Source: Lachnospiraceae bacterium | GTDB taxonomy: Bacteria; Bacillota; Clostridia; Lachnospirales; Lachnospiraceae | DNA: 64,000 nucleotides | NCBI GenBank assembly: GCA_017461775.1 | Contig: JAFTXD010000116.1 | Span: forward strand, 1 to 64,000 | Reading direction: 5' to 3' | Part shown: positions 33,069 through 42,798 of the stretch, piece by piece | Layout of the letters: every line of letters begins with the position of its first letter | How positions within the stretch are numbered: the stretch's first letter is position 1 | The notes under the pieces: model-generated | Databases searched by the model: none | Told to the model about the DNA's origin: nothing | What the model saw: only the letters and a program-made list of their open reading frames with translations | Position numbers and translations under genes: made by a program

Positions 33069-33173
33069 GATATGCATACTCCTCCTGTACATTAAAAATA
33101 CATCGCAAACACCAAACTCTCTTCGCAAAAGAAATGCATCACAACGACACTAATTTTGTCATGATTCTATTTC

Positions 33174-33202
33174 AATATACCATACAGTCCATATCGTGTC
33201 AA
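33174..33202 (-). promoter_or_regulatory. Sigma-A promoter of coiled-coil copy 2
   Basis: Minus strand TTGACA (33197-33202), a 17-base spacer, TATATT (33174-33179). Confidence 0.85.
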
Positions 33203-33218
33203 ATTGTTTCCTGGAAAT

Positions 33219-35471
33219 TTACTTCACATTCTCAATATCCTGTATCATCACCGGTATCCCGGCCTCTCGGAATTCCATCACCAACGGCATGGCATCCCCG
33301 TAGTAAGCATCATAGTCCTGCGCGCAGCACTCTGCGCCTGCATCCAGGATTTCACCGGAGCGGCTTTGTAGCAACTCACTGATATAACTTCTGATTCCGG
33401 ACGTACCTTCCTCATCTCCATAAATCACCACCGACAAATCTACACTATCCTTATATTCTTCAAAAATGTCAATACTGTTTTTCACCTTTCTGCGTACCAC
33501 TTCCGCATCCTGCAGGTAAGGTCCTATGCTGATTCCATAAAGCATTCTTTTCTTAGCACGTGATGACGTATCAGAACTACTTTTCTCCTGCTGTGAGGCC
33601 TGCCACTCATTCCGTATCACTCTCTGCTCCCAGACAGCTATGGTCTCTTCTCCGGCAAATTCCGCCAGCTTTTCAACATACAGCGACCTCATATTCTCTG
33701 ACGCCACCAAAACCCTGTCCGCATATACCACTCCCGGCATAGTGACATAGTATTTCATGTTGTGATATTCTCTCTCGTTTCTCTTGGTATACTCCTCAAC
33801 CCAAAACGGAGGTACATAGACAAGCTTATCCGTATACTTCCGGATATTTTCCGCATAAAACATCTCTGGTACAGAAACCGCCGGATTCCAGCTATCATAA
33901 GGATTCTGGATAAACACCACCTCCGGATGGAGCATCTCCAGATATTCCGGCGTCAGAAGCTTATAATCCAGCACCCCCACTTCTTCCGGGAACTCCGCCC
34001 CATCGTAGCACACCTCTCTGGGAGAACCATCATAATCCTTATAATAATACGGCAACGGCACCACGTATACGTCCCAGGAAGGGCTTTTTACGGCCTCCTG
34101 CCACAAACCCTGCAGTCCACTCCAATCACTGCCTAAAACAGGCAAAAACAACGCCACACGCCGGCTCCAAACAGTTTTCTCCAGTTCAACCGTCAGATTC
34201 TCCAAAATATCCACTAACGCACCGCAGGCATCATCTGTCACACTGCCTTCCATCAATCCTTCATAGAGCACGTAAATCGCTTCACAATACTGCTCCAGCA
34301 GGGGAATAATACCATTTTCCTCTGCCAGAAACGCTTCCAGCATATTTCCCAGATCCACAGCAAGCTGCTGGCTGGTCTGAAGTAAGCCCACTGCCTGTTC
34401 TACATCTCCCTGACTTACCGCTACGGGAATCAAGTCACAAAATCTCTGAAGTTCTTCTAAACATTCCTTCGCCATCTCCTTGTAGGACAGCTTTTGATAT
34501 GCCTCTTCTTCTTCGCTACGAAGTAATTTCGATTTATTAAGCTCAAATTCCGGCAGTTTGAAATCCAATACCTTTTGCAGATTTTTCTTCTGACCTTCAA
34601 AATAAGGATAATCATGCCCTGCCCTGTTTTTCACCAGACGCAGATAATCCCCATATCGCATCTGAAGCATCTTATCATACATCGCCGGAACCGGCATATA
34701 AGTACACTCAAAGGGCAGATATACTGCCTGCTCATAGAATTCCTTCGGAAACTGAAAGGCATCCCCCAGTAATCCTCTGGGAAACAGCTGTGTTAAGAAG
34801 TCTGCATCCGACTCCGGTACTTCAGCAAAAATCTTTTCTACCTCACCGTAAAGATATCTTCGCAATTCCACCACATCTTCTATGCGGCGAAGTTTCTTCC
34901 CGTACATCGTCTCCAGTGTTTGAAGTCTGGATTCTCTCTCTCCCGATGTCAGGTTGCCTTCCGCAATCGTATCCGCCACTCCCAGGATATATTTACACAG
35001 CTTCCTGCGCTTCTCTTCCTTTTCCGGGTCCCGATGCACGTAATCCAGTACGAAAATATCCACGCATGCAATGTAGGGAAAATTATGAAATCTACGAAGA
35101 TGTTCCTTTTCAAAAGAAAAGCCGTTTCTTCCTACCACTTTCCCCATAAAGAGCCAACAATCCTCATGATTCCGGTAGGTCTGTACATCAAAGCCTTCAC
35201 TCATGTCATGGCGCGCCACGTTCAAGAATTTGATGTAATCATCCCGCTTCATGACGATGTCCAAGTCATCATCCCAGGGAACAAATCCTCCATGACGCAC
35301 AGCTCCCAGCAGCGTCCCCCAGTCCGCAAAATACTGAATATTATGTTTTTTACATACCCTGTCTATCTCCGCCAGAACCTCCAGCTCCGCTGCCCAAGCC
35401 TGCTTTACAGCTGCCGGGATTAGGAAGCCGTTTCTGACTTCGTCCAGCAGAAAGGAATTTTGTATTTCCAT
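33219..35471 (-). CDS. LicD protein with C-terminal GT-B/teichoic-like domain
   Basis: A 750-residue protein. The LicD domain (about 25-290) has EIDRVCKKHNIQYFADWG, TLLGAVRHGGFVPWDDDLDI and VDIFVLDYVHRD. A helical linker follows (about 300-440). The C-terminal 300 residues have VALFLPVLGSDWSGLQGLWQ, WDVYVVPLPYYYKDYDGS, VVFIQNPYDSWNP, a pattern I recall from glycerophosphotransferase/GT-B-like domains fused to LicD in Clostridia. It likely attaches a phospho-group and one more unit to a glycan. It begins four bases after the stop of the Maf gene. Confidence 0.8.
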   Translation of the reverse strand: MEIQNSFLLDEVRNGFLIPAAVKQAWAAELEVLAEIDRVCKKHNIQYFADWGTLLGAVRHGGFVPWDDDLDIVMKRDDYIKFLNVARHDMSEGFDVQTYRNHEDCWLFMGKVVGRNGFSFEKEHLRRFHNFPYIACVDIFVLDYVHRDPEKEEKRRKLCKYILGVADTIAEGNLTSGERESRLQTLETMYGKKLRRIEDVVELRRYLYGEVEKIFAEVPESDADFLTQLFPRGLLGDAFQFPKEFYEQAVYLPFECTYMPVPAMYDKMLQMRYGDYLRLVKNRAGHDYPYFEGQKKNLQKVLDFKLPEFELNKSKLLRSEEEEAYQKLSYKEMAKECLEELQRFCDLIPVAVSQGDVEQAVGLLQTSQQLAVDLGNMLEAFLAEENGIIPLLEQYCEAIYVLYEGLMEGSVTDDACGALVDILENLTVELEKTVWSRRVALFLPVLGSDWSGLQGLWQEAVKSPSWDVYVVPLPYYYKDYDGSPREVCYDGAEFPEEVGVLDYKLLTPEYLEMLHPEVVFIQNPYDSWNPAVSVPEMFYAENIRKYTDKLVYVPPFWVEEYTKRNEREYHNMKYYVTMPGVVYADRVLVASENMRSLYVEKLAEFAGEETIAVWEQRVIRNEWQASQQEKSSSDTSSRAKKRMLYGISIGPYLQDAEVVRRKVKNSIDIFEEYKDSVDLSVVIYGDEEGTSGIRSYISELLQSRSGEILDAGAECCAQDYDAYYGDAMPLVMEFREAGIPVMIQDIENVK

Positions 35472-35474
35472 CGT

Positions 35475-37010
35475 TTATTCGCCCTCAAATTCTATCTCTA
35501 TGGCACCCTCAATATGAGCACCCACCTTCGATAAATTATAATATTGGATATCAGGTGTTTGCGCTATACGCTCTTCAATCTGTTCACGATACACACAAAA
35601 CACCCTATCCGCATATACCATAGTACCCCAAACTCCATTTACAGGTGTCATATTATCAAGCTTTCTTACCTTATAATCCAAGGTTCCGGTAGCATGACTT
35701 ACGCCATCAGGATATGCCAAATCAACACCAATAAAATATATTTTTTTCGCCCCAAACTCTATTGCAAATTCCAAGGCCAATGAAGTAACTGTACTTCCGC
35801 CCGACCACGTTTCCACCTTATTCTTCATCGCATATTCTGCAATTAATTCATCTCTACCTGGAACACATACCAAATACTTAGGCCCTTCATATCTATATGC
35901 GAACCCCCAATAGGATGCCATATCCAAAACCATTGGTATCTGCTGCTTCTCCACTCCGTCAATCTGCCTCGCAGTACGTTCCTGAGAATCCACCACAACC
36001 ACATAATCCGGACGAATATCGGCTGCCAATAACTTCTTAAATACCGTTCCTACTGCCACGATATTTTTCTTTCCTTGCCACTCTCTCAAAACCTCTAAAT
36101 TGTCATCCAAAGAGGGGCCTGCCGCTACTACTACAAATTCCTCTGTATGCTCTTTCCCACGAAGCTCTGACACCATAGGCAATTCCTTTTGAATATTTCT
36201 CCAGAAATTAATCTGCACATTCCTTCTAATCTTAGCTGCCGTGCTCTGCTGTATATACACCTGCATTATGGTTTCTCTTTCCAATTCATCTTCCATTTCT
36301 TTCACAGAAGGCAAATGAAAGAGTATACCTGTTTCCTCATTATCCGAACTTTGCAGAAACGGAAGGGCAATATTGCCCGTTATAATATTTAACTTTTCTT
36401 CTGGTATCCAATCCAAAACACCATATCTTCTGGCATACTCCACTACTCTGGGATTTTCCTCATATACAGTAATTGATACAGATCCATTAGACACCTTGTA
36501 TAACTGGTAAATATGGTACCCTAATCCACACCCCAGTACTGAATACTTCATTTTCTTCGGCTCATAATAGTTTTCTACCAGCTTACGAGCCTCTTCCATA
36601 GGGTCATTCTTGCTATGCAGATATCGGTCATTTATCATACTCTTCATTGTCAAGAATCCACTGCTGCCGGACTCTAAGAGATAACCATCCCCCGTTTCCT
36701 GGTAAATGCTAACAGCAAACTGCATCCACTCCTTCATAAGGGGCAATAACTCTGCCTCAATGAAATCGCCCATTTTTATCAGATCTCCCCTTATCATTGT
36801 AATCTGCTGCACCATATCCCATAGTCGCATTCCTTTACCATATCCTGAAGTTATGCATGCTTTACACAGTTCACACATTTCCGGTAATAATTCGTCCATT
36901 TTTGTCACCGCATGATGATCATCATGCACTCTTATATATTCCACTACTCTGTGCAAGGAGCTTATCACTCTTGCATACTCATATACTTCCTCTATAAATG
37001 CTTCTGCCAT
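35475..37010 (-). CDS. maf: Motility-associated factor glycosyltransferase (Maf, DUF115)
   Basis: A 511-residue protein of the MAF_flag10/DUF115 family, whose members attach nonulosonic acids such as pseudaminic or legionaminic acid to flagellin. The core (about 285-440) has EFVVVAAGPSLDDNLEVL, NIVAVGTVFKKLLAADIRPDY, VVVDSQERTARQI, then TWSGGSTVTSLALEFA and IYFIGVDLAYPDGVSHATG. An N-terminal helical region (about 1-150) and a SAM-like segment (YSVLGCGLGYHIYQL) precede it. GAGGAG lies before the ATG. No nonulosonate synthesis gene (pse/leg) is in this window, so the donor sugar must be made elsewhere or differ. Flagellin is 7 kb away. Confidence 0.9.
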   Translation of the reverse strand: MAEAFIEEVYEYARVISSLHRVVEYIRVHDDHHAVTKMDELLPEMCELCKACITSGYGKGMRLWDMVQQITMIRGDLIKMGDFIEAELLPLMKEWMQFAVSIYQETGDGYLLESGSSGFLTMKSMINDRYLHSKNDPMEEARKLVENYYEPKKMKYSVLGCGLGYHIYQLYKVSNGSVSITVYEENPRVVEYARRYGVLDWIPEEKLNIITGNIALPFLQSSDNEETGILFHLPSVKEMEDELERETIMQVYIQQSTAAKIRRNVQINFWRNIQKELPMVSELRGKEHTEEFVVVAAGPSLDDNLEVLREWQGKKNIVAVGTVFKKLLAADIRPDYVVVVDSQERTARQIDGVEKQQIPMVLDMASYWGFAYRYEGPKYLVCVPGRDELIAEYAMKNKVETWSGGSTVTSLALEFAIEFGAKKIYFIGVDLAYPDGVSHATGTLDYKVRKLDNMTPVNGVWGTMVYADRVFCVYREQIEERIAQTPDIQYYNLSKVGAHIEGAIEIEFEGE

Positions 37011-37013
37011 AAA

Positions 37014-38408
37014 CTATTTCTCCTCAGCTAAAATCATCCTATCCGGTTCTTCTCCAAACACTCTGCTATATACACTGTCGCCATTCATTATCTTATACAT
37101 AAATGCGTTTTGGATTTCATAAAAGTGATAGCCGTACTTTGCACCCTTAGATACTACTCCATACATAACACTATCCGGCAGACATAAACGCTCGTCAAAG
37201 CCTCCTACCTTCTGCAACAAGTCATGAGTAATCAAAACAGCTTCATAAGACACTCTCTGTACCTCTTTGTTTTCCCTGTCGCCAGCATGTGTCATTGCAT
37301 ACCTTGCTGCATCACTAAAACACTTACCTTCTTCCGACTCTTTCGAAATCAATCTCGCACAAACAGCGCCCATTTGTTGCCCTTCTAAGCCATTATATAA
37401 GGCCTCCATACATCCGGGTAACATCATCATCCCAGGAGACACTAAGAGAACATCCGCGTCCACAACAAACTGCTGTAATGCCTCATTCAGTACTGCACCA
37501 TAGCCCTCTATTACCTCTTCACAGATAATATAATCCATTTCCTGCTGCGATTTCAGCCAATGCCTTAATCCATCCTCGGACCCATTATCTACCACAATAA
37601 TCTGACTTACATCCAAGTTGGAGAACGCCTTTATAGACTCTATGGTACTTTTTACTGCTTCCAGCTGATTTCTTGCAACCATAACCACACGGGTTTTATC
37701 CTTACCGGAAGCTTTACTGTTTTTCACCACACAAAATCTCTCACGCGCAAAATACTCCGGATACTCTTCTATGCAAATTTTCCTATATTTATCGTAGTTG
37801 CGCAGATTTAACGCGCCGTCATCATGTTTACACCATGGACACAATTGCTCCGGAACCACTACCTTGTAACCATATCTTCTAAATTCAAAACTCTGCGACA
37901 CATCATAAAAGTCCCAGCCGTCAAACTTATCCTCTCGCCAAGGGATATCCGCAGATGTAATCATCATCAGGCCATCAACAGCTTCCACCTCATGTAATCC
38001 ATCCTTTAATTGATACTGATAGGTTCTGTAATCACCCTTTACGTCATTGGAACCATACAACATACCCTCACGATGTCCAAGCCACATAACGCCACCAACC
38101 GGCATCTTCGGTGCTCCCACCATGCCTATCATCCCTATGGTTGAATCCGATTGAAAGATATCCAGAACTGCCTGCAAAAAGCCTTTGTAAATAATAAATA
38201 CATCCTGATGCAAATAAATCTTATATTTAGCATCCGTCGCATTCATAGCCTCATTGTAACCACTAGTCATACTTTCCGCATCAAAAATGCTAACCGCATC
38301 AATGCTATAGCCTTCCGGCACTTCCAACCTATTTATGTAAAAGAAGCATTCTTCTAAATATTCTTCGTTATTAGAACATATTATAAAACAGAATTTACGC
38401 TCATCCAT
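37014..38408 (-). CDS. Two-domain glycosyltransferase
   Basis: A 464-residue protein. The N-terminal half (about 1-215) fits the PF13712-type glycosyltransferase: FCFIICSNNEEYLEECFFYI, YNEAMNATDAKYKIYLHQDVFI and VDGLMMITSADIPWRED. The second half (about 235-464) is a GT2-like domain: TRVVMVARNQLEAVKSTIES, QIIVVDNGSEDGLRHW and LLVSPGMMMLPG. The C-terminal domain lacks a clear DxD. It lies three bases before the Maf gene, in the same operon. Confidence 0.8.
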   Translation of the reverse strand: MDERKFCFIICSNNEEYLEECFFYINRLEVPEGYSIDAVSIFDAESMTSGYNEAMNATDAKYKIYLHQDVFIIYKGFLQAVLDIFQSDSTIGMIGMVGAPKMPVGGVMWLGHREGMLYGSNDVKGDYRTYQYQLKDGLHEVEAVDGLMMITSADIPWREDKFDGWDFYDVSQSFEFRRYGYKVVVPEQLCPWCKHDDGALNLRNYDKYRKICIEEYPEYFARERFCVVKNSKASGKDKTRVVMVARNQLEAVKSTIESIKAFSNLDVSQIIVVDNGSEDGLRHWLKSQQEMDYIICEEVIEGYGAVLNEALQQFVVDADVLLVSPGMMMLPGCMEALYNGLEGQQMGAVCARLISKESEEGKCFSDAARYAMTHAGDRENKEVQRVSYEAVLITHDLLQKVGGFDERLCLPDSVMYGVVSKGAKYGYHFYEIQNAFMYKIMNGDSVYSRVFGEEPDRMILAEEK

Positions 38409-38420
38409 CCTTTTCGTCCC

Positions 38421-38978
38421 CTACTTCCCTGTGGTTTGCGCCTTTATCCACAAGACAAGTTTCTCTGCACAATCCTTATAACCATTTGCTGCCATAATAT
38501 GACTTAGCTTATATCCGGTATCCAGATTTCGGAAAATTGCGCCATTCGCAAGTATTGCAATCAGATATTTTGCGGAAAGCCCCCACTCTGCCATCAGCTC
38601 CTGTAGCGTTTCCCAGCCTTCCACGAGCATATCCAATTCTATTCTACGCAGGCAAAACACTGTCCTTTGATATACTTCTTCCACGTCCTTTAAGGAACTC
38701 ATCTTACTTAATACAGTCTCCTCCCGATATACCTTTTTAAGCACAAGAAGCCCTTTGTCCGCCTGCATCACCTCTTTATGCTCTTTGCTCTGCATAAGCT
38801 CTGCCAAACGCGGATACCAACCAGGCTTTTTTTCCCTTAATATCTGCTCAACCTCAACACGCAAAGTGTCCTTCTCTACTTTTTCATACAACTCTTTCAC
38901 TGATTGAATATAGGCTTCAGCCCTTTCCTTCAGCTCTTTATTCGATTTTGCCTGTCCCCTAAGCATTGCTGGCAACAT
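38421..38978 (-). CDS. Unknown helical protein of the glycan block
   Basis: A 185-residue, mostly helical protein with many Lys and Glu (KSNKELKERAEAYIQSVKEL) and a C-terminal part rich in hydrophobics (LSAKYLIAILANGAIFRNLD, HIMAANGYKDCAEKLVLWI). No signal peptide, no recognised motif. GGGGGCGGCGAG lies before the ATG. It sits between two glycosyltransferase genes in the operon, so a tethering or regulatory role in glycan assembly is possible. Could be a TPR-like fragment. Confidence 0.55.
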   Translation of the reverse strand: MLPAMLRGQAKSNKELKERAEAYIQSVKELYEKVEKDTLRVEVEQILREKKPGWYPRLAELMQSKEHKEVMQADKGLLVLKKVYREETVLSKMSSLKDVEEVYQRTVFCLRRIELDMLVEGWETLQELMAEWGLSAKYLIAILANGAIFRNLDTGYKLSHIMAANGYKDCAEKLVLWIKAQTTGK

Positions 38979-38992
38979 CTCGCCGCCCCCTT

Positions 38993-40717
38993 CTATTCTC
39001 CTATATCCGCCGCAATAATCTCCAGTAATCCCTCAGCACGTTTTCTCCAAGTATGCTCCTGCTGTGCTCTTCTCTGCCCAGCCAGCGCGATTTTCCTGCG
39101 CTCCTCATCACGCTGCAAAAGATATTGAATTTTTCCCGGCAACTGTTCTAACTCCTCTACGCGGAAAAGCACAATATCCTCACCATCCTGAAAATGCTCC
39201 CTCAGATAACTTGTCTCATCCGACAGACAACAGCTACCACATAGCATGATATTGGCAATACGCTCCGTCATGCCATGTCTGTGACCATTCATAATATTAA
39301 GACCTATCTTTGCCTTGTTCCATATCTGCAAGGCCTCTTCTCCACATACCTCGGGATGAAAAATCAAGTTTTCCACGCCTGCTCCATGATACTTCTTCCA
39401 GCTTTCTCCAAATACATGCATTTGAATTCCTGCACTTAAGATAGCTTCCACAACTCTGTGTCTGTAATTCTGCATCAAAACATAGCACACATCCCACAGA
39501 CTCGCTACCGTCTCTAAAAAGCGCACTTCATCATAAACGATGTCGTGCTTCTGCCACAGTGCACGGATTCCCTGCTCCACCGTGTAGGAGGGATGCTCCA
39601 TCATATATTCCATAAACTCCTGCTTAAAGCAATCCTTGTAGCTATGCTCTGTATAGGGCAAATAACCTCCCACAAAGACAAGGTCGTATACTTCCTCGCC
39701 TCTCTCCAGCCCACAGACCTCTCCTGCCAGCGGAAACTGCGTAGCCCTCTCCACTAAAAAGTGCTCCCGAATGTATCTGACATAATCTGCATCGTGGCAG
39801 AGCACATGGGTCTGCTTGGACATCTTCGAAAAATAATCAAGCGAAAATAATGGATTATCAAACCAAAACTGGTATTTCAACCCCTTCACCTTCTGGAAAG
39901 CCTCCGATTCCAGTACAGGGGACTGAAAACCGATAATAGCCTTATAAATACGACCTAAAATTACATCCAGACTTGTCTCATGGTAATCTCCAAATCTACC
40001 ATTTGTGGTTATTACCGCCTGCCCCAGCCCAGACAATGCATCTGCAAGAAGGTCACCAAAGGCTGCAACCACACCATTGCATATATCATTCCCTATCAAA
40101 ATCAGAATCGGTGCCGTATTTGTAACCAAGCTCTCATACTTCGTGGTATCATCCAACAAAAGCTTCAAGGATGTATTAAATTCATCCTTTACTCCCAACT
40201 GTCCGGCCACTTCCAGAAATCTCATAAACATTTCATCCAGACATCCGTTTTTCTTTAACATTTCCATATATCGTCTGAGGATATACGCCATAGTTCCCGG
40301 ATGAAATTCCGCCCCTTTATCTGCACCACAAGGAATTGCATACACGCCTCCCCGCTCTGCCAATCGTAGCAAAAACTCATAGTTGCAGTTCCCTGCCAGA
40401 AGCTTATTGTAGGAGCCGGAAGATACCAGTAATGACTTGCGGAAAAGAATTGCAAAAATCACACTCTGCGGGCAAGCAAGGAGACTCAACTGGTCGCATT
40501 CCCCCTCCGGTACGTTGTCTCCAAAAAGAATCACATCATAATCCAGCAAAAAAGAATTCTCCTCCAATATCTGGCACAATTCCTCTTTGCTTGTGATATC
40601 TCCGTCCGCAAAGCCAATCCACTCGGTATCTGACTTTTGAATAAAAGAATTTTTCCCCTCTATACTTTCAAAAGCATCTGTATTTTGAACTAAGATGCTA
40701 AATTCTTTATCTATCAT
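38993..40717 (-). CDS. Glycosyltransferase with GT-B C-terminus (PF13524-like)
   Basis: A 574-residue protein. The first 190 residues are unlike known motifs, with an acidic FDSIEGK-like start (ILVQNTDAFESIEGKNSF). Residues about 200-330 have APILILIGNDICNGVVAAFG and FWFDNPLFSLDYFSK (the DUF3880-like 'DNP' motif). The last 150 are a GT-B nucleotide-binding domain: KIGLNIMNGHRHGMTERIAN, MLCGSCCLSDETSYLREHF and RREHTW-like QEHTWRKRAEGLLE. It forms one operon with 38421, the two-domain enzyme and Maf. Transfer of a sugar in the flagellar glycan is likely. Confidence 0.75.
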   Translation of the reverse strand: MIDKEFSILVQNTDAFESIEGKNSFIQKSDTEWIGFADGDITSKEELCQILEENSFLLDYDVILFGDNVPEGECDQLSLLACPQSVIFAILFRKSLLVSSGSYNKLLAGNCNYEFLLRLAERGGVYAIPCGADKGAEFHPGTMAYILRRYMEMLKKNGCLDEMFMRFLEVAGQLGVKDEFNTSLKLLLDDTTKYESLVTNTAPILILIGNDICNGVVAAFGDLLADALSGLGQAVITTNGRFGDYHETSLDVILGRIYKAIIGFQSPVLESEAFQKVKGLKYQFWFDNPLFSLDYFSKMSKQTHVLCHDADYVRYIREHFLVERATQFPLAGEVCGLERGEEVYDLVFVGGYLPYTEHSYKDCFKQEFMEYMMEHPSYTVEQGIRALWQKHDIVYDEVRFLETVASLWDVCYVLMQNYRHRVVEAILSAGIQMHVFGESWKKYHGAGVENLIFHPEVCGEEALQIWNKAKIGLNIMNGHRHGMTERIANIMLCGSCCLSDETSYLREHFQDGEDIVLFRVEELEQLPGKIQYLLQRDEERRKIALAGQRRAQQEHTWRKRAEGLLEIIAADIGE

Positions 40718-40728
40718 ACTGCCCCCAT

Positions 40729-41538
40729 TTATCCTTGACTCAAATAGAGCATAAGCATTTTCTTTACCGCTTCAAGCATGTTTGCATCCTGCGCCTGCTG
40801 AAATAGTCGATTCACTACATCATCAAATATGCCATAATGAATAAAATATGCCCTATATTTCGCAATCATCTTGCATCTACTTTCGTAATAAGCACCTGTT
40901 CTGGTGGATATTCTTCCTTCCGAACAATAAACATCCATTAAAGCTTCATCCACGAAACCAATCATATATTTTTCCGCAAAACGAATTGCCATATCCCAAT
41001 CTTCCAACGCTTTCAATGTAGAATCAAATCCACCTATATCGGCAAAACACTCCTTATACATCACCATCGTTGGAGTTCCTACTGAATTACGCATTAATAA
41101 CCACGGAAAAATATCACCCTCTAAGTCACCTTCCAGTGCCAATTCCGTAGGCACAATATATGAGCTTTCCCTACCATGCATGTTATAGGCACAGTATACC
41201 ATAGAAAATTCCGGATGAGCCTTCAAATAACAGATTTGTTTTTCCAGCTTGTCCCTTTTCCATGCATCATCACTGTCTTGAAATGCTATAATGTCTCCTT
41301 CCGCAACTTTTACGCCCTCATTTCTTGCGACGGATGCGCCCCCATTTTGCTCCATTTTTATATATTTAACACGTTCATCACGGATGTCCCTAATAATCTC
41401 CGCAGTATTATCTGTTGACCCATCATCCACGATAATCACTTCAATGTCTGAATAGCTCTGCTGCAACACGCTATTCACGGCTCTCAGTAATGTCGATGCC
41501 CTATTATATGTAGGGATAATTACACTCACCTTTTCCAT
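40729..41538 (-). CDS. Family 2 glycosyltransferase
   Basis: A 269-residue GT-A enzyme with VSVIIPTYNRASTLLRAVNS, VIIVDDGSTDNTAE, IAFQDSDDAWKRDKLEKQ and ALEDWDMAIRFA. AGGGG precedes the ATG. It is the first gene of the operon reading 41538 to 33219 (or less); the divergent gene at 41623 starts 84 bases away. The pairing of GT2 then GT-B then helper is typical of glycan assembly units. Confidence 0.85.
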   Translation of the reverse strand: MEKVSVIIPTYNRASTLLRAVNSVLQQSYSDIEVIIVDDGSTDNTAEIIRDIRDERVKYIKMEQNGGASVARNEGVKVAEGDIIAFQDSDDAWKRDKLEKQICYLKAHPEFSMVYCAYNMHGRESSYIVPTELALEGDLEGDIFPWLLMRNSVGTPTMVMYKECFADIGGFDSTLKALEDWDMAIRFAEKYMIGFVDEALMDVYCSEGRISTRTGAYYESRCKMIAKYRAYFIHYGIFDDVVNRLFQQAQDANMLEAVKKMLMLYLSQG

Positions 41539-41622
41539 ATCATTTCCCCTATATTTCTACTATCATCTTCCTTGGAATAATGATAAAATAATATATCATA
41601 CACCAAAGAAGGAATACCTTAT

Positions 41623-42798
41623 ATGAATATACTCTTTTATCGCTATGGCAACATCTGTGAGCCTGCCATTATTAATACTTTCCGCAGTTTAAACATCAAT
41701 GTAATCGAAGAAACTGCGGAAATTACTAACAAAAAACTGCTCACTTCCGAGAAGATAGAGCTTATAAATCGTTCCATACAAAAGGTACACCCGGTATTTA
41801 TTTTCAGCATCAATTTTTTTCCTGCAATTGCAGAAATATGTCATATACATAAGATTCTGTATCTTTGCTGGACGGTGGACTCCCCTGTTTTGGAGCTTTT
41901 TTCTAAGTCCATCCAATATGATACAAATCGTATTTTTCTATTTGATAAAGCACAATACGAACGCTTTCATCCATACAATCCTGGCTGCATCTTCCATCTT
42001 CCATTGGCTTCTGATGTAGATACATTTGATGTCGTCACAGCTACTATCACCGAAGCAGATATTGCCCGCTTTTCCTGTGATATCTCCTTTGTAGGCTCCC
42101 TATACAATGAGAAGAATCCTCTCCGTAAAATTGTATTGGACGACTACACAAATGGGTATATCCATGGCACTGTTGAAGCCGCCATGGAAATATATGGATA
42201 TAACTTCATGGAAGAGGTGGTGACAGAACATCTTGTAAACAGCATCCGTTCTGCGGATTCAAGCTTTTACACTGCTTCCAATCTAATTGCTAATCCCGAC
42301 AAATATATTGTAGCCCACAGCTACTTAGGTCTACATGCAGCGGAAATAGAGCGTATCCGCACGTTAAACAAACTTGCAGAACATTTTTCGGTAGATTTGT
42401 ATACTAGAAGCGATACCTCTGCTTTAAACGGAGTACGTGTACACGATGGCATCGCAACTTTGACCGAAATGCCTAAGGCCTTTCATCTTAGCAAAATCAA
42501 TCTGAATATGACCATCAAACCCATTCAGACCGGTTTACCCCTTCGTATCTTTGATATTTGCGGCTGCGGTGGCTTCCTCATGACTAATTACCAGGCAGAG
42601 CTCACTGATTACTTCGAAATCGGCACAGACATTGAAGCCTACACCAGCACGGACGAGTTAGTAGATAAATGCGCTTACTACCTCTCCCATGAGGAGGAAC
42701 GCAGACAAATTGCCCTAAACGGCTACCAAAAGGTCAAGAGCCTCCACACCTACCAAAACCGTTTATTACAAATGCTAAGAATCGCCACCAATTCTTAG
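41623..42798 (+). CDS. Glycosyltransferase, DUF3880/PF13524 type
   Basis: A 391-residue protein on the opposite strand from its neighbours. N-terminal DUF3880-like region: FIFSINFFPAIAEICHIHKILYL (shown split), CWTVDSPVLELFSKSIQYDTN; ISFVGSLYNEKNPLRK in the middle. C-terminal GT-B part: SKINLNMTIKPIQTGLPLR, FDICGCGGFLMTNYQAEL, and QIALNGYQKVKSLHTY. It is a paralog of 42795-43982, and the two converge with a 4-base overlap of their 3' ends. AAGAAGGAA lies before the ATG. Confidence 0.8.
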   Translation: MNILFYRYGNICEPAIINTFRSLNINVIEETAEITNKKLLTSEKIELINRSIQKVHPVFIFSINFFPAIAEICHIHKILYLCWTVDSPVLELFSKSIQYDTNRIFLFDKAQYERFHPYNPGCIFHLPLASDVDTFDVVTATITEADIARFSCDISFVGSLYNEKNPLRKIVLDDYTNGYIHGTVEAAMEIYGYNFMEEVVTEHLVNSIRSADSSFYTASNLIANPDKYIVAHSYLGLHAAEIERIRTLNKLAEHFSVDLYTRSDTSALNGVRVHDGIATLTEMPKAFHLSKINLNMTIKPIQTGLPLRIFDICGCGGFLMTNYQAELTDYFEIGTDIEAYTSTDELVDKCAYYLSHEEERRQIALNGYQKVKSLHTYQNRLLQMLRIATNS

